Assembly (NCBI GenBank): GCA_016700115.1 | Contig: CP064999.1 | Location: 1,736,001-1,800,000 of the forward strand | Length of the DNA: 64,000 nt | Direction of reading: 5' to 3' | Source of the DNA: Sphingobacteriales bacterium | GTDB taxonomy: Bacteria > Bacteroidota > Bacteroidia > Chitinophagales > UBA2359 | Notes under the pieces: generated by a model | Database searches by the model: none | Seen by the model: only the letters and a program-made list of their open reading frames with translations | What the model was told of the DNA's origin: nothing | Translations under genes and position numbers: made by a program | Part shown: positions 9,831-18,703 of the stretch, one piece after another | How positions within the stretch are numbered: the first letter of the stretch is position 1 | How the letters are laid out: each line of letters opens with the position of its first letter

Positions 9831-10177
9831 AGTTCGACTTTGTTGTTTTTTTATGCGTTATATGAAATAGCAATTCACGCTTTCGCTCAGTTACCGGATT
9901 AACCGGCGGAAACTTTTAAAAACGTTAAAAGTTGACAAATGTACTCAATAGTCTTTGTTTAATGAACAAATTCATAACTATTTAGATGGTAGCTGACTCA
10001 ACTCTTTTTTGTATCGGTAAAAGGGTATATTTACCAAATCTGACCGATTGAATAATCACACTATCTAGTTTTAATCATGAAAAAGGGGTTGTTTTTTTAT
10101 ACTTTAAAAGGTAACTTTACCCTATTGTACTTTAATTTGAAAAAATGAACCTAAGACTATCAGCTTAACTTCAACCA
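9831..10177. other. Divergent intergenic region
   Basis: AT-rich region between the divergent DUF2027/Smr and DinB-like genes. It must contain both promoters. I see no hairpin or repeat long enough to annotate, and no RNA gene. Confidence 0.35.
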
Positions 10178-10687
10178 ATGCAAGACAAAAAACTAATCAA
10201 TCAATTACAGCAGAACCTTCCCGTTTTTGAGATTTTACTTTCCGGTCTGCCCGAGGAAGTATATCGTTGGAAGCCTACTCCCAAAAAATGGTGCTTGCTG
10301 GAAATCGTTTGCCATTTGTATGACGAAGAAACCGAAGATTTCAGAGCTAGAACCAAGCACGTTTTGGAAACCCCGGACTTACCCCTTCCACCAATTGATC
10401 CGGAGGGTTGGGTCAAAAAAAGGGATTATTACAATCAGAATTATGGGGAAGTGTTACAAAACTTTTTAACAGAAAGGGAAAATTCGGTAAAGTGGCTCAA
10501 TTCTTTACAAAACCCACTTTGGAACAATGCTTATTTGCATCTGCAGTTTGGCCCGCTTTCTGCCGGATTGTTTCTGACCAATTGGGTGGCACATGACTTT
10601 TTGCATATCCGGCAAATTACCAAGTTAAAATATGACTTGCTCGGACTTTGGTCTGACCGTCCTTTGATTTATGCCGGAGAATGGTAA
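10178..10687 (+). CDS. DinB-like metalloenzyme (DinB/YfiT superfamily)
   Basis: Four-helix-bundle protein of 169 residues of the DinB_2 superfamily, whose members bind a divalent metal through three histidines. Two sites are clear: EIVCHLYDEE near residue 45 and VAHDFLHIRQI near 145, spaced as in the family. W/P-rich motifs (YRWKPTPKKWCLLE) around 28-41 are also characteristic. Members include thiol-dependent transferases and stress-induced proteins of unknown substrate; which applies here cannot be told. Confidence 0.8.
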   Translation: MQDKKLINQLQQNLPVFEILLSGLPEEVYRWKPTPKKWCLLEIVCHLYDEETEDFRARTKHVLETPDLPLPPIDPEGWVKKRDYYNQNYGEVLQNFLTERENSVKWLNSLQNPLWNNAYLHLQFGPLSAGLFLTNWVAHDFLHIRQITKLKYDLLGLWSDRPLIYAGEW

Positions 10688-10728
10688 TGCCTTTGTATTT
10701 AAGTTTAGGTGTATCAGAGTTATTGCAA

Positions 10729-11169
10729 CTACTTATCCGGCAAAACAGAATTGGCCGGCTTTATTTGCCTGATTAATTGTTTGAGGCAAATCTGTACTTT
10801 TTGTTCAATCAGTTTATAGGGCAGAATTTCTTTGCCGAGATAGACAAACATTAACGCAATAACAAAAGCAGGCTCATCCGGTTTTTCGGAGGTTTGGCAA
10901 AGAGGGTAGTACAGTATTGATTTTTGTAACCGGTAAGCTTCTTTTATTCGCCTTTTCACCAAATTGCGGTCGGTTGCTTTGGGGAAATTTCTTGAAGGAA
11001 CACTTACGGACATTTGTGCCGGATAAACCGGAGGTTCATCCACCTGAACAGCCAACCATACCACTTTAAAAGGAAAACTGACAAAAGATTTCCCTTCATT
11101 GGCAAATAGCCGCGCGATAGTTTTCCGGCTTTTTAACCGCTCCTCTCTTTTTAATGTGTGCTGTTTCAA
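10729..11169 (-). CDS. rnpA: Ribonuclease P protein component
   Basis: Protein subunit that assists RNase P RNA in maturing tRNA 5' ends. The N-terminus LKREERLKSRKTIARLF and the RNR-type signature DRNLVKRRIKEAYRLQKS (around 85-102) identify the family. At 146 residues it is slightly long, owing to a divergent C-terminal tail. The usual rpmH neighbour is not upstream in this window: about 200 bp of empty sequence separates rnpA from the redox operon. Confidence 0.9.
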   Translation of the reverse strand: MKQHTLKREERLKSRKTIARLFANEGKSFVSFPFKVVWLAVQVDEPPVYPAQMSVSVPSRNFPKATDRNLVKRRIKEAYRLQKSILYYPLCQTSEKPDEPAFVIALMFVYLGKEILPYKLIEQKVQICLKQLIRQIKPANSVLPDK

Positions 11170-11365
11170 TTAAAATAGGATCTGCAACAAGGGCAAAATT
11201 AGCTATAAACTCATACAGTTTTGAGGGGACTTAATGAAAATATGTTTTCAATGGTCAGAAAGAGCTGTTTAGAATGCCTTTGGTTTTATCCTGTTTGCTG
11301 CATAATAAAATTCTTATGGATTCTACATCTTCTGCAAATAATATAATCGAGCATATCCGGTTCCG

Positions 11366-12646
11366 TTAAACTTCCTGCAAATATTTTCGCACAAACCGGA
11401 TTGCTAAAGCGCCTTCCCCCACAGCAGCAGAAATACCGGCAAGTGCTCCGGCTCTGACATCACCGGCAGCAAAAATTCCGGGAACACTGGTTTCGTTTAG
11501 AAAGGGTTCTCTATTCAGTTTCCAAAAAGTATGAAAGGATTTTTCTTTCATTAAATCACTTCCGGTAAGTATAAATCCTTTTTCGTTTTTAAGAATAATA
11601 TCATTCAGCCAATCTGTTCCCGGTTTAGTTCCAATATAAATAAATAATGCTTTTGCGGGTACTGTTTTTTCTTCACCGGTCTTAGCGTTGCGAAGGGTAA
11701 TATTTTCTAAAACATTGGTACCTGAACCGGAAACTACATCTGTGTTGGTCAGCACTTTGATGTTTGGAGTATTGCCGATGTTTTCCACCAGATAATTAGC
11801 GGCAGTTTGTGAAAGCTTATCGCGCCTTATGACGATGTTTACTTCCCTGGCGAACTTGCTTAAATACATGGCTGCCTGACAGGCGGAATTGCCACCGCCA
11901 ATAATATAAACCGTTTCGTTACGGCAGGCATGTGCTTCAACAGAAGCAGAACCATAATAAACTCCGGCACCTGTAAAGTCTCCCAAGCCGGGTAGTTCAA
12001 GTTTTGCATAGTCGGCACCTGTTGCAATCACAATGGATTTGCTATGAACCTCTGTGCCGTCTGTCATTAATGTAATTTTGTAACCATCCTTAACGATAAT
12101 GCTTTTTACTTGTTTTGGAGTGAGAATTTCTGTTCCAAAACGAAGCGTCTGGGAAAGTGCCCTTCGGGTTAATTCACCACCCGAAAGGCCGGTCGGGAAA
12201 CCGAGATAATTTTCTATTCGCGAACTGTTTCCGGCTTGCCCACCGGGACTATTTTTTTCAATCATTACCGTTTTAAGCCCTTCACAGGAACCATAAACGG
12301 ATGCTGCAAGTCCGGCAGGTCCGGCCCCTATAATGAGCACATCATACATTTCCATGGTTGCCGTTTGCTGAAGTCCTATTTTAGATGCTAAATCAGGCAG
12401 GGAGGGATCAATCATCAAAGTGCCATCTTTCAGTATCACCAACGGCAAAACAGCTTTGCTTACATTAGCACTCGTTAAAAATTTTTCTGCTTCCTCGTTG
12501 TCTTCACTATCCATCCAAATGTATGGAATAAGATTTCCGGATAGAAACTGTTTAAGAACATGTGATTTTGGCGACCATTGAAAACCAATAATTCGAATGG
12601 CTGAAGTCGGGTTTGAAAAAAGCATGCCAGTCGTCAAGCAAATCAT
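11366..12646 (-). CDS. Thioredoxin reductase-like domain of a split REC-TrxR fusion
   Basis: FAD/NAD(P)H-dependent oxidoreductase portion of a protein normally fused to an N-terminal response-regulator receiver. It shows VLIIGAGPAGLAAS (FAD), PGGQAG, IENYLGFPTGLSGG, an NADPH site YIIGGGNSACQAAMYLS and GIFAAGDVRAGALAG. The thioredoxin-reductase CxxC is absent: the region reads GVYYGSASVEAHAC, so it may not reduce thioredoxin. A thioredoxin-like segment (FQWSPKSHVLKQFLSG) precedes the FAD domain. The first ten or so residues of this frame are out-of-frame sequence of the receiver. True homology begins at IRIIGFQWSPK near 12595, where removing one base (the CC of agCCatt on the coding strand) would join it to the receiver as one 552-residue protein. 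Confidence 0.85.
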   Translation of the reverse strand: MICLTTGMLFSNPTSAIRIIGFQWSPKSHVLKQFLSGNLIPYIWMDSEDNEEAEKFLTSANVSKAVLPLVILKDGTLMIDPSLPDLASKIGLQQTATMEMYDVLIIGAGPAGLAASVYGSCEGLKTVMIEKNSPGGQAGNSSRIENYLGFPTGLSGGELTRRALSQTLRFGTEILTPKQVKSIIVKDGYKITLMTDGTEVHSKSIVIATGADYAKLELPGLGDFTGAGVYYGSASVEAHACRNETVYIIGGGNSACQAAMYLSKFAREVNIVIRRDKLSQTAANYLVENIGNTPNIKVLTNTDVVSGSGTNVLENITLRNAKTGEEKTVPAKALFIYIGTKPGTDWLNDIILKNEKGFILTGSDLMKEKSFHTFWKLNREPFLNETSVPGIFAAGDVRAGALAGISAAVGEGALAIRFVRKYLQEV

Positions 12647-13025
12647 CTACAATAGGAAATAATTTTTCTTCGGGCGGATGCCAGGGTTTCAGCAAATAGT
12701 AATCCAGTTTAACCTGATTGATTGCTTTTATCGCAGCATCAATATCAGAATATGCAGTGAGTAGAATTTTCTTTGTATCCGGGAAGATTTCGTTGGCTTT
12801 TTCCAAAAAAACAATGCCTTCCATTTCCGGCATTCGTTGGTCGGAAATAAACAAAGCCACGGCTTCATTTTTCAATTTCAACTCTTTAATCAAATCAATG
12901 GCTTCAATAGCCGATTCGGTAGCAGCAACTTTGTATTCGTCGCGATATTTACTGCGAATGTCGCGTTGGATGGCCCGCAACACTTGCGGGTCATCGTCAA
13001 CAATAATGATGTAAGGCAGTTTCAT
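12552..13025 (-). CDS. Response-regulator receiver part of a split REC-TrxR fusion
   Basis: Receiver domain with IIVDDDPQVLRAIQRD at 7-22, phospho-acceptor Asp in FISDQRMPEMEG, switch Thr in ILLTAYSD and the Lys of LLKPW. Homology runs to DDWHAFFKPDF; the last 15 or so residues are off-frame read-through. The matching continuation IRIIGFQW is in the other frame, so a single-base insertion near 12598-12604 splits what is one gene in related organisms. It starts 24 bp after the CNB-histidine kinase gene and is surely its output partner. Whether the shift is real, programmed or a sequencing error cannot be decided here. Confidence 0.85.
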   Translation of the reverse strand: MKLPYIIIVDDDPQVLRAIQRDIRSKYRDEYKVAATESAIEAIDLIKELKLKNEAVALFISDQRMPEMEGIVFLEKANEIFPDTKKILLTAYSDIDAAIKAINQVKLDYYLLKPWHPPEEKLFPIVDDLLDDWHAFFKPDFSHSNYWFSMVAKITCS

Positions 13026-13049
13026 TTGGAGGTGTATTTTTGGAGTTTA

Positions 13050-14471
13050 TTAGCCGGGTTCCCGATTATGTGTTTTTGGAATGTAAACTGAAAATTGAGT
13101 TCTTCCGGGTACGGAGTTTACTTTTATTTCTCCATGATGATGTTTTACAATCCGGGTTACTAAATCCAACCCGATTCCTGTTCCTTCACCTACTTTTTTG
13201 GTGGTAAAGAACGGATCAAAAATACGGGATATTATTTCTTTAGGGATGCCCGGTCCATTATCTATTACACATACCTTTACATGTCTGACATCGCAGGAAG
13301 TTTCAATGATAAGTTCTCCGTTTTTTGGAAGTGCATAGATGGCATTGTCAATTAAATTGGTCCAAACCTGATTTAACTCACCAACATAAGCCGGAACAAC
13401 AGACAAGTCACTACAATATTTTCTGGTAACGGTAATGCTTTTTTCGCGAAGTTTAAAACCTAACAGAGTTAGCGTGTTTTCAATGTCTTCATGAATATTG
13501 GTGTCGTGCAGGTCGTTGGTGCGATCCATCTGTACATGGCTTTTGATGGCCCCTACTAATTTGGAAATCCGGCTTGATGCCTCGGCCAGATCTTTTATTA
13601 TTTTTTGTGAGCTGATTAAGTTTTCAAGCCAGGGGACTATTTCAATGAAAACTTCTTTTCCTAATTCATTCAAGATTTTTTCAAATCCGGCTGTTGAAAA
13701 ACCGTACTCTGAAAATGTTTCTGCTGCTTGCCGGTCGAATATTCCAATGTTTTCCAGCCATTCTTCCAGGTCGTCCTGATTTTGCAGGCGTTGAAGGGTG
13801 GAAATTTTTGATTTCTGCTCTGTTTCAGTTTCCTTTTCTCTCACCATTGCTTTGATTTGCTCAATATGATGAGCACTGATTTTGCCGTGCAGCATTTTTT
13901 CGGTCAGTTCGTAATTCAGAGTTAGCCTTTTGTTCAATTCAGTAGAAATTCTGTTGATAGCGGCTGCCGGATTGTTGAGTTCATGGGCAATTCCTGCGGC
14001 AAGATTGCCTAAGGCATTTACCTTTTCGAGTTGTAATTGAGTGGTGGCAAAAGATCTTGCTCTTTCGGTCATATAACCGATGAGCTTTTGGATAAAATCG
14101 GGATTGAGCTGTTCGAGTTCAGTAAAATACTTTTTGTGTAACCGGAGATACTTTATAGTTCCTACCGCATAAGCATTACCGGGCATAAACTTCATCCTTG
14201 AGTAAGGCAACATGCCGCTTATTCCTCCATTCTGTTCATTATTTTCAAACGTATGATAGTAAACCTGTTTGCCGTTTACCACCATGTAAAAAGCATATTT
14301 GCCTTCTAAAGTAATCCACAAATAATCTGCAGGATCTCCGTGTTTTGATATTATCGTTCCATCTTCATTTTCGAAATATTCAGAGCGTTCCAATATCCAT
14401 TGCAGATGTTCGTCCGGCAAATCTTTTAGCGCAATTACCTTTTTTAAGTCTTCAATTGTAAGTGCAGACAT
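13050..14471 (-). CDS. Sensor histidine kinase with cyclic nucleotide-binding-like domain
   Basis: Soluble sensor kinase of 473 residues with no membrane segment. The N-terminal 125 or so residues form a CRP/CNB-like barrel (NEDGTIISKHGDPADYLWITLEGKY). The H-box is NLAAGIAHELNNPAAAINR near 155, followed by a long helical dimerisation insert. The ATPase domain has NQVWTNLIDNAIYAL (N box), VIDNGPGIPKEI (G1) and GEGTGIGLDLV (G2). It is the first gene of the operon with the receiver/thioredoxin-reductase-like fusion. That arrangement recurs in other bacteria and suggests sensing of redox state or a nucleotide; the ligand is unknown. Confidence 0.88.
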   Translation of the reverse strand: MSALTIEDLKKVIALKDLPDEHLQWILERSEYFENEDGTIISKHGDPADYLWITLEGKYAFYMVVNGKQVYYHTFENNEQNGGISGMLPYSRMKFMPGNAYAVGTIKYLRLHKKYFTELEQLNPDFIQKLIGYMTERARSFATTQLQLEKVNALGNLAAGIAHELNNPAAAINRISTELNKRLTLNYELTEKMLHGKISAHHIEQIKAMVREKETETEQKSKISTLQRLQNQDDLEEWLENIGIFDRQAAETFSEYGFSTAGFEKILNELGKEVFIEIVPWLENLISSQKIIKDLAEASSRISKLVGAIKSHVQMDRTNDLHDTNIHEDIENTLTLLGFKLREKSITVTRKYCSDLSVVPAYVGELNQVWTNLIDNAIYALPKNGELIIETSCDVRHVKVCVIDNGPGIPKEIISRIFDPFFTTKKVGEGTGIGLDLVTRIVKHHHGEIKVNSVPGRTQFSVYIPKTHNREPG

Positions 14472-14825
14472 AGTAAAAGAGTGGAAAACTTATTTTTATA
14501 AACGGCTTATAGAATTGGTAAAATTACCCCTTTTTCTCATCAAAATTATTCTATTGGAATAAACTAAAAAAGATTGAGCCATTTTTTTAAAACTATGATC
14601 CGGGTAAGTGGCAAAACAAAAGCCGCTTTAAAAATGATACTCCATTTAGTGTTGAAGACTAATTTTGTGCAATGATATGCTTCGGTTTGATTTAGGTTAG
14701 AATGCAGTAAGTTTCAGGCAAACTCATTGCGAAAATGTATAACCCTTTCAATTTCAGTTGTTTTGCAGTTTAAAACAAGTCCGTTAACTCAACAATTTAA
14801 AAACCCTGATTGATATCCTCTTTTA
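14472..14825. other. Divergent intergenic region
   Basis: Region between the divergent sensor kinase and the TIGR03364-type oxidoreductase. AT-rich, without a coding frame, RNA gene or strong inverted repeat that I can support. It must hold both promoters. Confidence 0.35.
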
Positions 14826-15983
14826 ATGAAAACAAACCATAGCGACCTGATTGTAATTGGCGGAGGAATTTTGGGCGTTTTTCATGCCTATCATGCTCTT
14901 CAAAAAGGGCTAAAAGTAACTTTGTTTGAAAGGCACAGGCAGCCGCAAGGGGCAACTGTGCGCAATTTCGGACAAATTGTGCCGTCAGGAATGAACCTGA
15001 AGTGGCAAGCCTTTGGACGTGAAAGTCTCAAAATTTACCAAACCATTCAGCAGCAGGTTGACCTTAAAATTTCGCAAAATGGCAGCATTTACCTCGCTTC
15101 AGACGAAGAAGAACTTCAACTGATTGAAGAGTTGCATCAAATTAATGTTGACAATAACTACCCTTCGCAGTTGTTGAGTGCTGCTGATTGTCGCAAAAAA
15201 TACCCCAACCTGCGGAAAGATTACTGCAAAGCAGGATTGTTTTATCCGGACGAAATTTCGGCAGACCCCCGGTTTATCATTCATCGTTTGATTTCATTTT
15301 TACAACATCAACCCAATTTTAACTACCGGCCTCAAACGTTGATTAAAGAAATAGATTCTGAAGGAAGCCGGTGTAAGGTAACCGACCACAAAGACCTGGT
15401 TTATACTGCCGAAAAGGTTATTTTATGTTGTGGCAGTGAGTTTGAGATTTTGTATCCCGAGCTGTTTGATCAGAGTGAACTGGAAATCGTAAAACTCCAA
15501 ATGTTGCGCCTTCAGCCTCAGACATCAATAAAAATGCCCGGTAATATTTTAACAGGCTTGTCCATCCGCCGGTACGAAAGTTTTCGCGAATGTCCTTCGT
15601 ATGCAAGGATAAAAGCCCGGGAAGACCAAACGGCTTTTTGGAAAAAATGGGGGGTGCATATCTTGTTCAAACAGGAGGCGGACGGCAGCATTATTTTGGG
15701 AGACTCGCACGAATATGCCGATGCTTGCAACAAAGACCGAATTGATTTTTATATCCGTCAAGATATAAATGCGTATTTTATCAGCGAAGGAAGCAAGATA
15801 TTTGATTTGGAACACTGGCATATAGATACTCAATGGGCCGGTTTTTACCCGCAATGCAAGCAGTCCGATGTTTTTGAAAAGACCATCAACAACAAAGTAC
15901 ATATCATAACGGGCATTGGTGGAAAAGGAATGACTGCTTCACCCGGTTATTCACAGTCAAATATCAATAGAATTTATGAATAA
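14826..15983 (+). CDS. FAD-dependent oxidoreductase, TIGR03364 type
   Basis: Glycine oxidase/DAO-fold flavoenzyme of 385 residues. The Rossmann motif LIVIGGGILGVFHAYHAL lies at 9-26, then FERHRQPQGATVRNFGQIVP, and near the C-terminus IITGIGGKGMTASPG. The ATVRNFG motif and the next gene, a phosphonatase-like HAD, match the clade TIGR03364, defined by its linkage to phosphonatase-like hydrolases (TIGR03351). It probably oxidises an aminophosphonate or related amine to an aldehyde. The stop overlaps the next start by 8 bp, so translation is coupled. No phosphonate transporter is seen nearby. Confidence 0.82.
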   Translation: MKTNHSDLIVIGGGILGVFHAYHALQKGLKVTLFERHRQPQGATVRNFGQIVPSGMNLKWQAFGRESLKIYQTIQQQVDLKISQNGSIYLASDEEELQLIEELHQINVDNNYPSQLLSAADCRKKYPNLRKDYCKAGLFYPDEISADPRFIIHRLISFLQHQPNFNYRPQTLIKEIDSEGSRCKVTDHKDLVYTAEKVILCCGSEFEILYPELFDQSELEIVKLQMLRLQPQTSIKMPGNILTGLSIRRYESFRECPSYARIKAREDQTAFWKKWGVHILFKQEADGSIILGDSHEYADACNKDRIDFYIRQDINAYFISEGSKIFDLEHWHIDTQWAGFYPQCKQSDVFEKTINNKVHIITGIGGKGMTASPGYSQSNINRIYE

Positions 15984-16653
15984 CATAATTAAAATGGTCG
16001 TGTTTGACATGGCCGGAACTACGATTGACGAAGACAATGTAGTCTATAAAACCTTGCATCGTATTATTAACGAAGGAGGATATCCGTGTAGCTTAGAGCT
16101 GGTTTTGGAACAAGGTGCGGGCAAAGAAAAACGACAAGCTATTGTTGATGTGTTAAAACAAATGCAGACCGATTCAGATGAAACGGTAATTAACCGGCTG
16201 TTTCAAAACTTTTTGCATGGTTTAGAGGCAGCTTACCGCAATCTGGAAGTTCGTCCTCAACCGGGGGCTGAAGATATATTCAGGTATCTAAAAAGCAAAG
16301 GCATTCTGGTATTACTCAACACCGGCTATAATCAGGAAACCGCAGAGGGGTTAATTAACAAATTAGGTTGGAAGCCTGGAGAAGATTTTGACGATTTAAT
16401 CACCGCAAGTCAGGTGAAGAACGGCCGACCGTATCCCGATATGATTTTGTTGGCTAAAAAAAGATTTCACCTTACAGATACGCGGCAGATTGCGAAAATT
16501 GGAGATTCGATTGTTGACATTGAAGAAGGGAAACAAGCAGGTTGCGGACTGACAATCGGCATTACCACAGGCGCTCATACCTACAAACAACTACTAAGTG
16601 CATCTCCCGATTTTGTTGTCAATAACTTGTCGGAATTACAATCTATTTTCTGA
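15976..16653 (+). CDS. Phosphonatase-like HAD hydrolase, TIGR03351 type
   Basis: HAD-superfamily hydrolase of 225 residues. Motif I is VVFDMAGTTIDEDNVVY (nucleophile Asp and general-acid position changed to Ala, as in phosphonoacetaldehyde hydrolases). Motif II is LLNTGYNQETAEG, a Lys is in SQVKNGRPYPDM, and motif III is KIGDSIVDIEEG. The cap region contains GAGKEKRQAI, where phosphonatase has its Schiff-base lysine; assigning that Lys is inference. It is translationally coupled to the FAD enzyme, and the two probably form a short catabolic route for an aminophosphonate. Confidence 0.85.
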   Translation: MNNIIKMVVFDMAGTTIDEDNVVYKTLHRIINEGGYPCSLELVLEQGAGKEKRQAIVDVLKQMQTDSDETVINRLFQNFLHGLEAAYRNLEVRPQPGAEDIFRYLKSKGILVLLNTGYNQETAEGLINKLGWKPGEDFDDLITASQVKNGRPYPDMILLAKKRFHLTDTRQIAKIGDSIVDIEEGKQAGCGLTIGITTGAHTYKQLLSASPDFVVNNLSELQSIF

Positions 16654-16772
16654 AATCCTCTTGTATAAATCATTCTCTCGAACGAAACAGCAGGTTCCAA
16701 TTGTTTGCCGATGCCTTTTTTCTTATGTTTGTGGAATTATTGGTTTTTGAACAGGTAAAACTTCCTGCCTCT

Positions 16773-18260
16773 ATGATTCGACGAATGTTTCAGACTACCG
16801 CCTTTTTTGGGGCTTTACTTTTCGCTTTATTCCTTTCAGGATGTCAGGGTTTGCTTACTTCGGAAGAAGATAAGCTGGCAAGACGCAAAGTAGTTGCCGA
16901 CTCGCTGATGCAGGTTAACATCGGGCAATTGTTGAAAAAAAATTATCCTGCCGATAGCATAGCCAAATTGTATAAACCCAAAAATGCAGCTTTTTTGGGG
17001 CAGGAGCTGGAGGTACTATATGCCAAGACCCAACATAAACCTGTTTGGCTGAATCCGGAAAACGGGCATCCTTTGCCTGCTGCTGCACAATATATTCAGG
17101 CTTTGAAGAATGCCGGCCAACACGCACTTAATCCCGAAAAATACCAATATTCCCTTCTTTCGAATGCATTCGACCATTTAAGGCTTTCTGAAACAGCTCC
17201 TTATGATACTTTATTAGATGAAAAAGCCCATTTAGATGCTTTACTCAGTGTATCTGCCCTGGCTTATACGTCCGATTTATCATTGGGTTATGTAACGCCA
17301 AAAGGCAACTGGGATATTCCCGAAAAAAAGCCACCCTTAGCTCAACAACTCTTACAAACCGTTCAAAACAACAGCATAGATCAACTTATTGAACAGTCGG
17401 CCCCGGCATACAAGGAATACAAAAGCTTACAACAACTATTGGCTGAATTTAGTAAAGAAGCAGAAAAAACGCCGGCTTCAAAAGTTCCCGGCTTTAACCT
17501 GACTTATGAAGAAATGGCAAAGAAAATAGCACTCAATATGGAACGCTATCGTTGGTTGCCTCATCCGGATTCAATGAGCGCCCGCCGTGTTTGGGTCAAT
17601 ATTCCCGAATATAAAATGCGGGTTTTTGACAATCACAAAGAAACAGACCAAATTGTGGTGGTGGTTGGTGAGTTGAAACATGCCACTCCGGTTTTGGTAG
17701 ATAAACCCATGAGCAATGTGGTGTTTAGTCCGACCTGGACAATTCCGAGCAGTATAGGATGGGAAGAAATGGAATATATTATACAAAACCCGGCGGTTCT
17801 GATTGTTGCAGATGTGGATGTTTTTATTGACGGCAAACTGACTGACCCGAGAGAGGTGGACTGGTCAACGATTTCTAAAAAACGGGTGAAGATGCGACAG
17901 CGACCTAAACTGACCAACAGCATGGGGCTGGTCAAATTTCCGTTTTCTAACAACTATGGAATCTATATCCATGACACCCCTAACAAAGTGGATTTTGGTG
18001 GAGTTAACCGCGCTCAAAGTCATGGCTGCGTCAGGGTACAGGAACCTAAAAAGTTGGCTTTAAAGATGCTTGAAGGCAGCAACTGGAACGAAGGGGGTAT
18101 AACCAAAGCCATGTACAGCGGAAAAGAGCAATATGCAAAACTGCCTCAACCCGTCAGTGTAACCATTTTTTATATCACCACTTTGACAGACGAAAACGGA
18201 AAACTTCGTCTTGCTCCTGATGTTTACGGACACGACCGCCGACAAATGAATCTGCTTTAA
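16773..18260 (+). CDS. L,D-transpeptidase lipoprotein (YcbB/LdtD type)
   Basis: Peptidoglycan cross-linking enzyme of the YkuD family. The preferred ATG at 16773 gives a lipoprotein signal (MIRRMFQTTAFFGALLFALF then LSGC lipobox); the frame is open upstream to 16701, but that adds unlikely residues. After the lipobox comes a scaffold domain (about 60-260). The catalytic domain (about 280-430) ends in SHGCVRVQEPKKLALKML, containing the nucleophilic Cys and preceded by a His in YIHDTPNK. It forms 3-3 cross-links or attaches peptides, acting at the periplasmic face. The gene ends 10 bp before the DUF6884 gene. Confidence 0.87.
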   Translation: MIRRMFQTTAFFGALLFALFLSGCQGLLTSEEDKLARRKVVADSLMQVNIGQLLKKNYPADSIAKLYKPKNAAFLGQELEVLYAKTQHKPVWLNPENGHPLPAAAQYIQALKNAGQHALNPEKYQYSLLSNAFDHLRLSETAPYDTLLDEKAHLDALLSVSALAYTSDLSLGYVTPKGNWDIPEKKPPLAQQLLQTVQNNSIDQLIEQSAPAYKEYKSLQQLLAEFSKEAEKTPASKVPGFNLTYEEMAKKIALNMERYRWLPHPDSMSARRVWVNIPEYKMRVFDNHKETDQIVVVVGELKHATPVLVDKPMSNVVFSPTWTIPSSIGWEEMEYIIQNPAVLIVADVDVFIDGKLTDPREVDWSTISKKRVKMRQRPKLTNSMGLVKFPFSNNYGIYIHDTPNKVDFGGVNRAQSHGCVRVQEPKKLALKMLEGSNWNEGGITKAMYSGKEQYAKLPQPVSVTIFYITTLTDENGKLRLAPDVYGHDRRQMNLL

Positions 18261-18270
18261 CAACCAGGTT

Positions 18271-18687
18271 TTGGAACAATTTCAATTTCAGGGTAACCTG
18301 CCGCTTTTTATTACCCCGTGTTGCAAAGAAAAAACCACAGATTTGGGGTTGATTCCGGCAATCTTGCGCTATACTGACCCAAGGATCAGCGAAATCTATT
18401 CGCTTAGTCTTTCAAAACCTGCAAGTTTCGGCATTTTATCCGGTAAATACGGGTTGATTTTTGCAGAAGAACCAATTCCCTGGTACGATGAAGTGTTGAC
18501 CTTAGAAACATGGCGACCACTAACAGCAACCATCAAAAAACAACTGAAACAGTTTCAGGCATCCGAAGTGTTGTATTTTGCCAAAAACCACCACCTCCAC
18601 CAAAGTTGGGAACCCTATTATCTTGCCATCCAAATATCTTGTCAGGCATTAAACCTGCCCTATGTTTTTATTGAAATCCCGGGATAG
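18271..18687 (+). CDS. DUF6884-like protein, TTG start
   Basis: Small protein of about 138 residues resembling DUF6884: ITPCCKEKT near the N-terminus, then GILSGKYGLIFAEEPIPWYDEVL, and a C-terminal helical half. Function is unknown. The frame contains no internal Met, so the TTG at 18271, ten bases after the L,D-transpeptidase stop, is the best start. Coupling to the upstream gene is likely. The convergent gene starts 16 bp past the stop. Confidence 0.65.
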   Translation: MEQFQFQGNLPLFITPCCKEKTTDLGLIPAILRYTDPRISEIYSLSLSKPASFGILSGKYGLIFAEEPIPWYDEVLTLETWRPLTATIKKQLKQFQASEVLYFAKNHHLHQSWEPYYLAIQISCQALNLPYVFIEIPG

Positions 18688-18703
18688 AGTGGAGTTATGA
18701 GTT

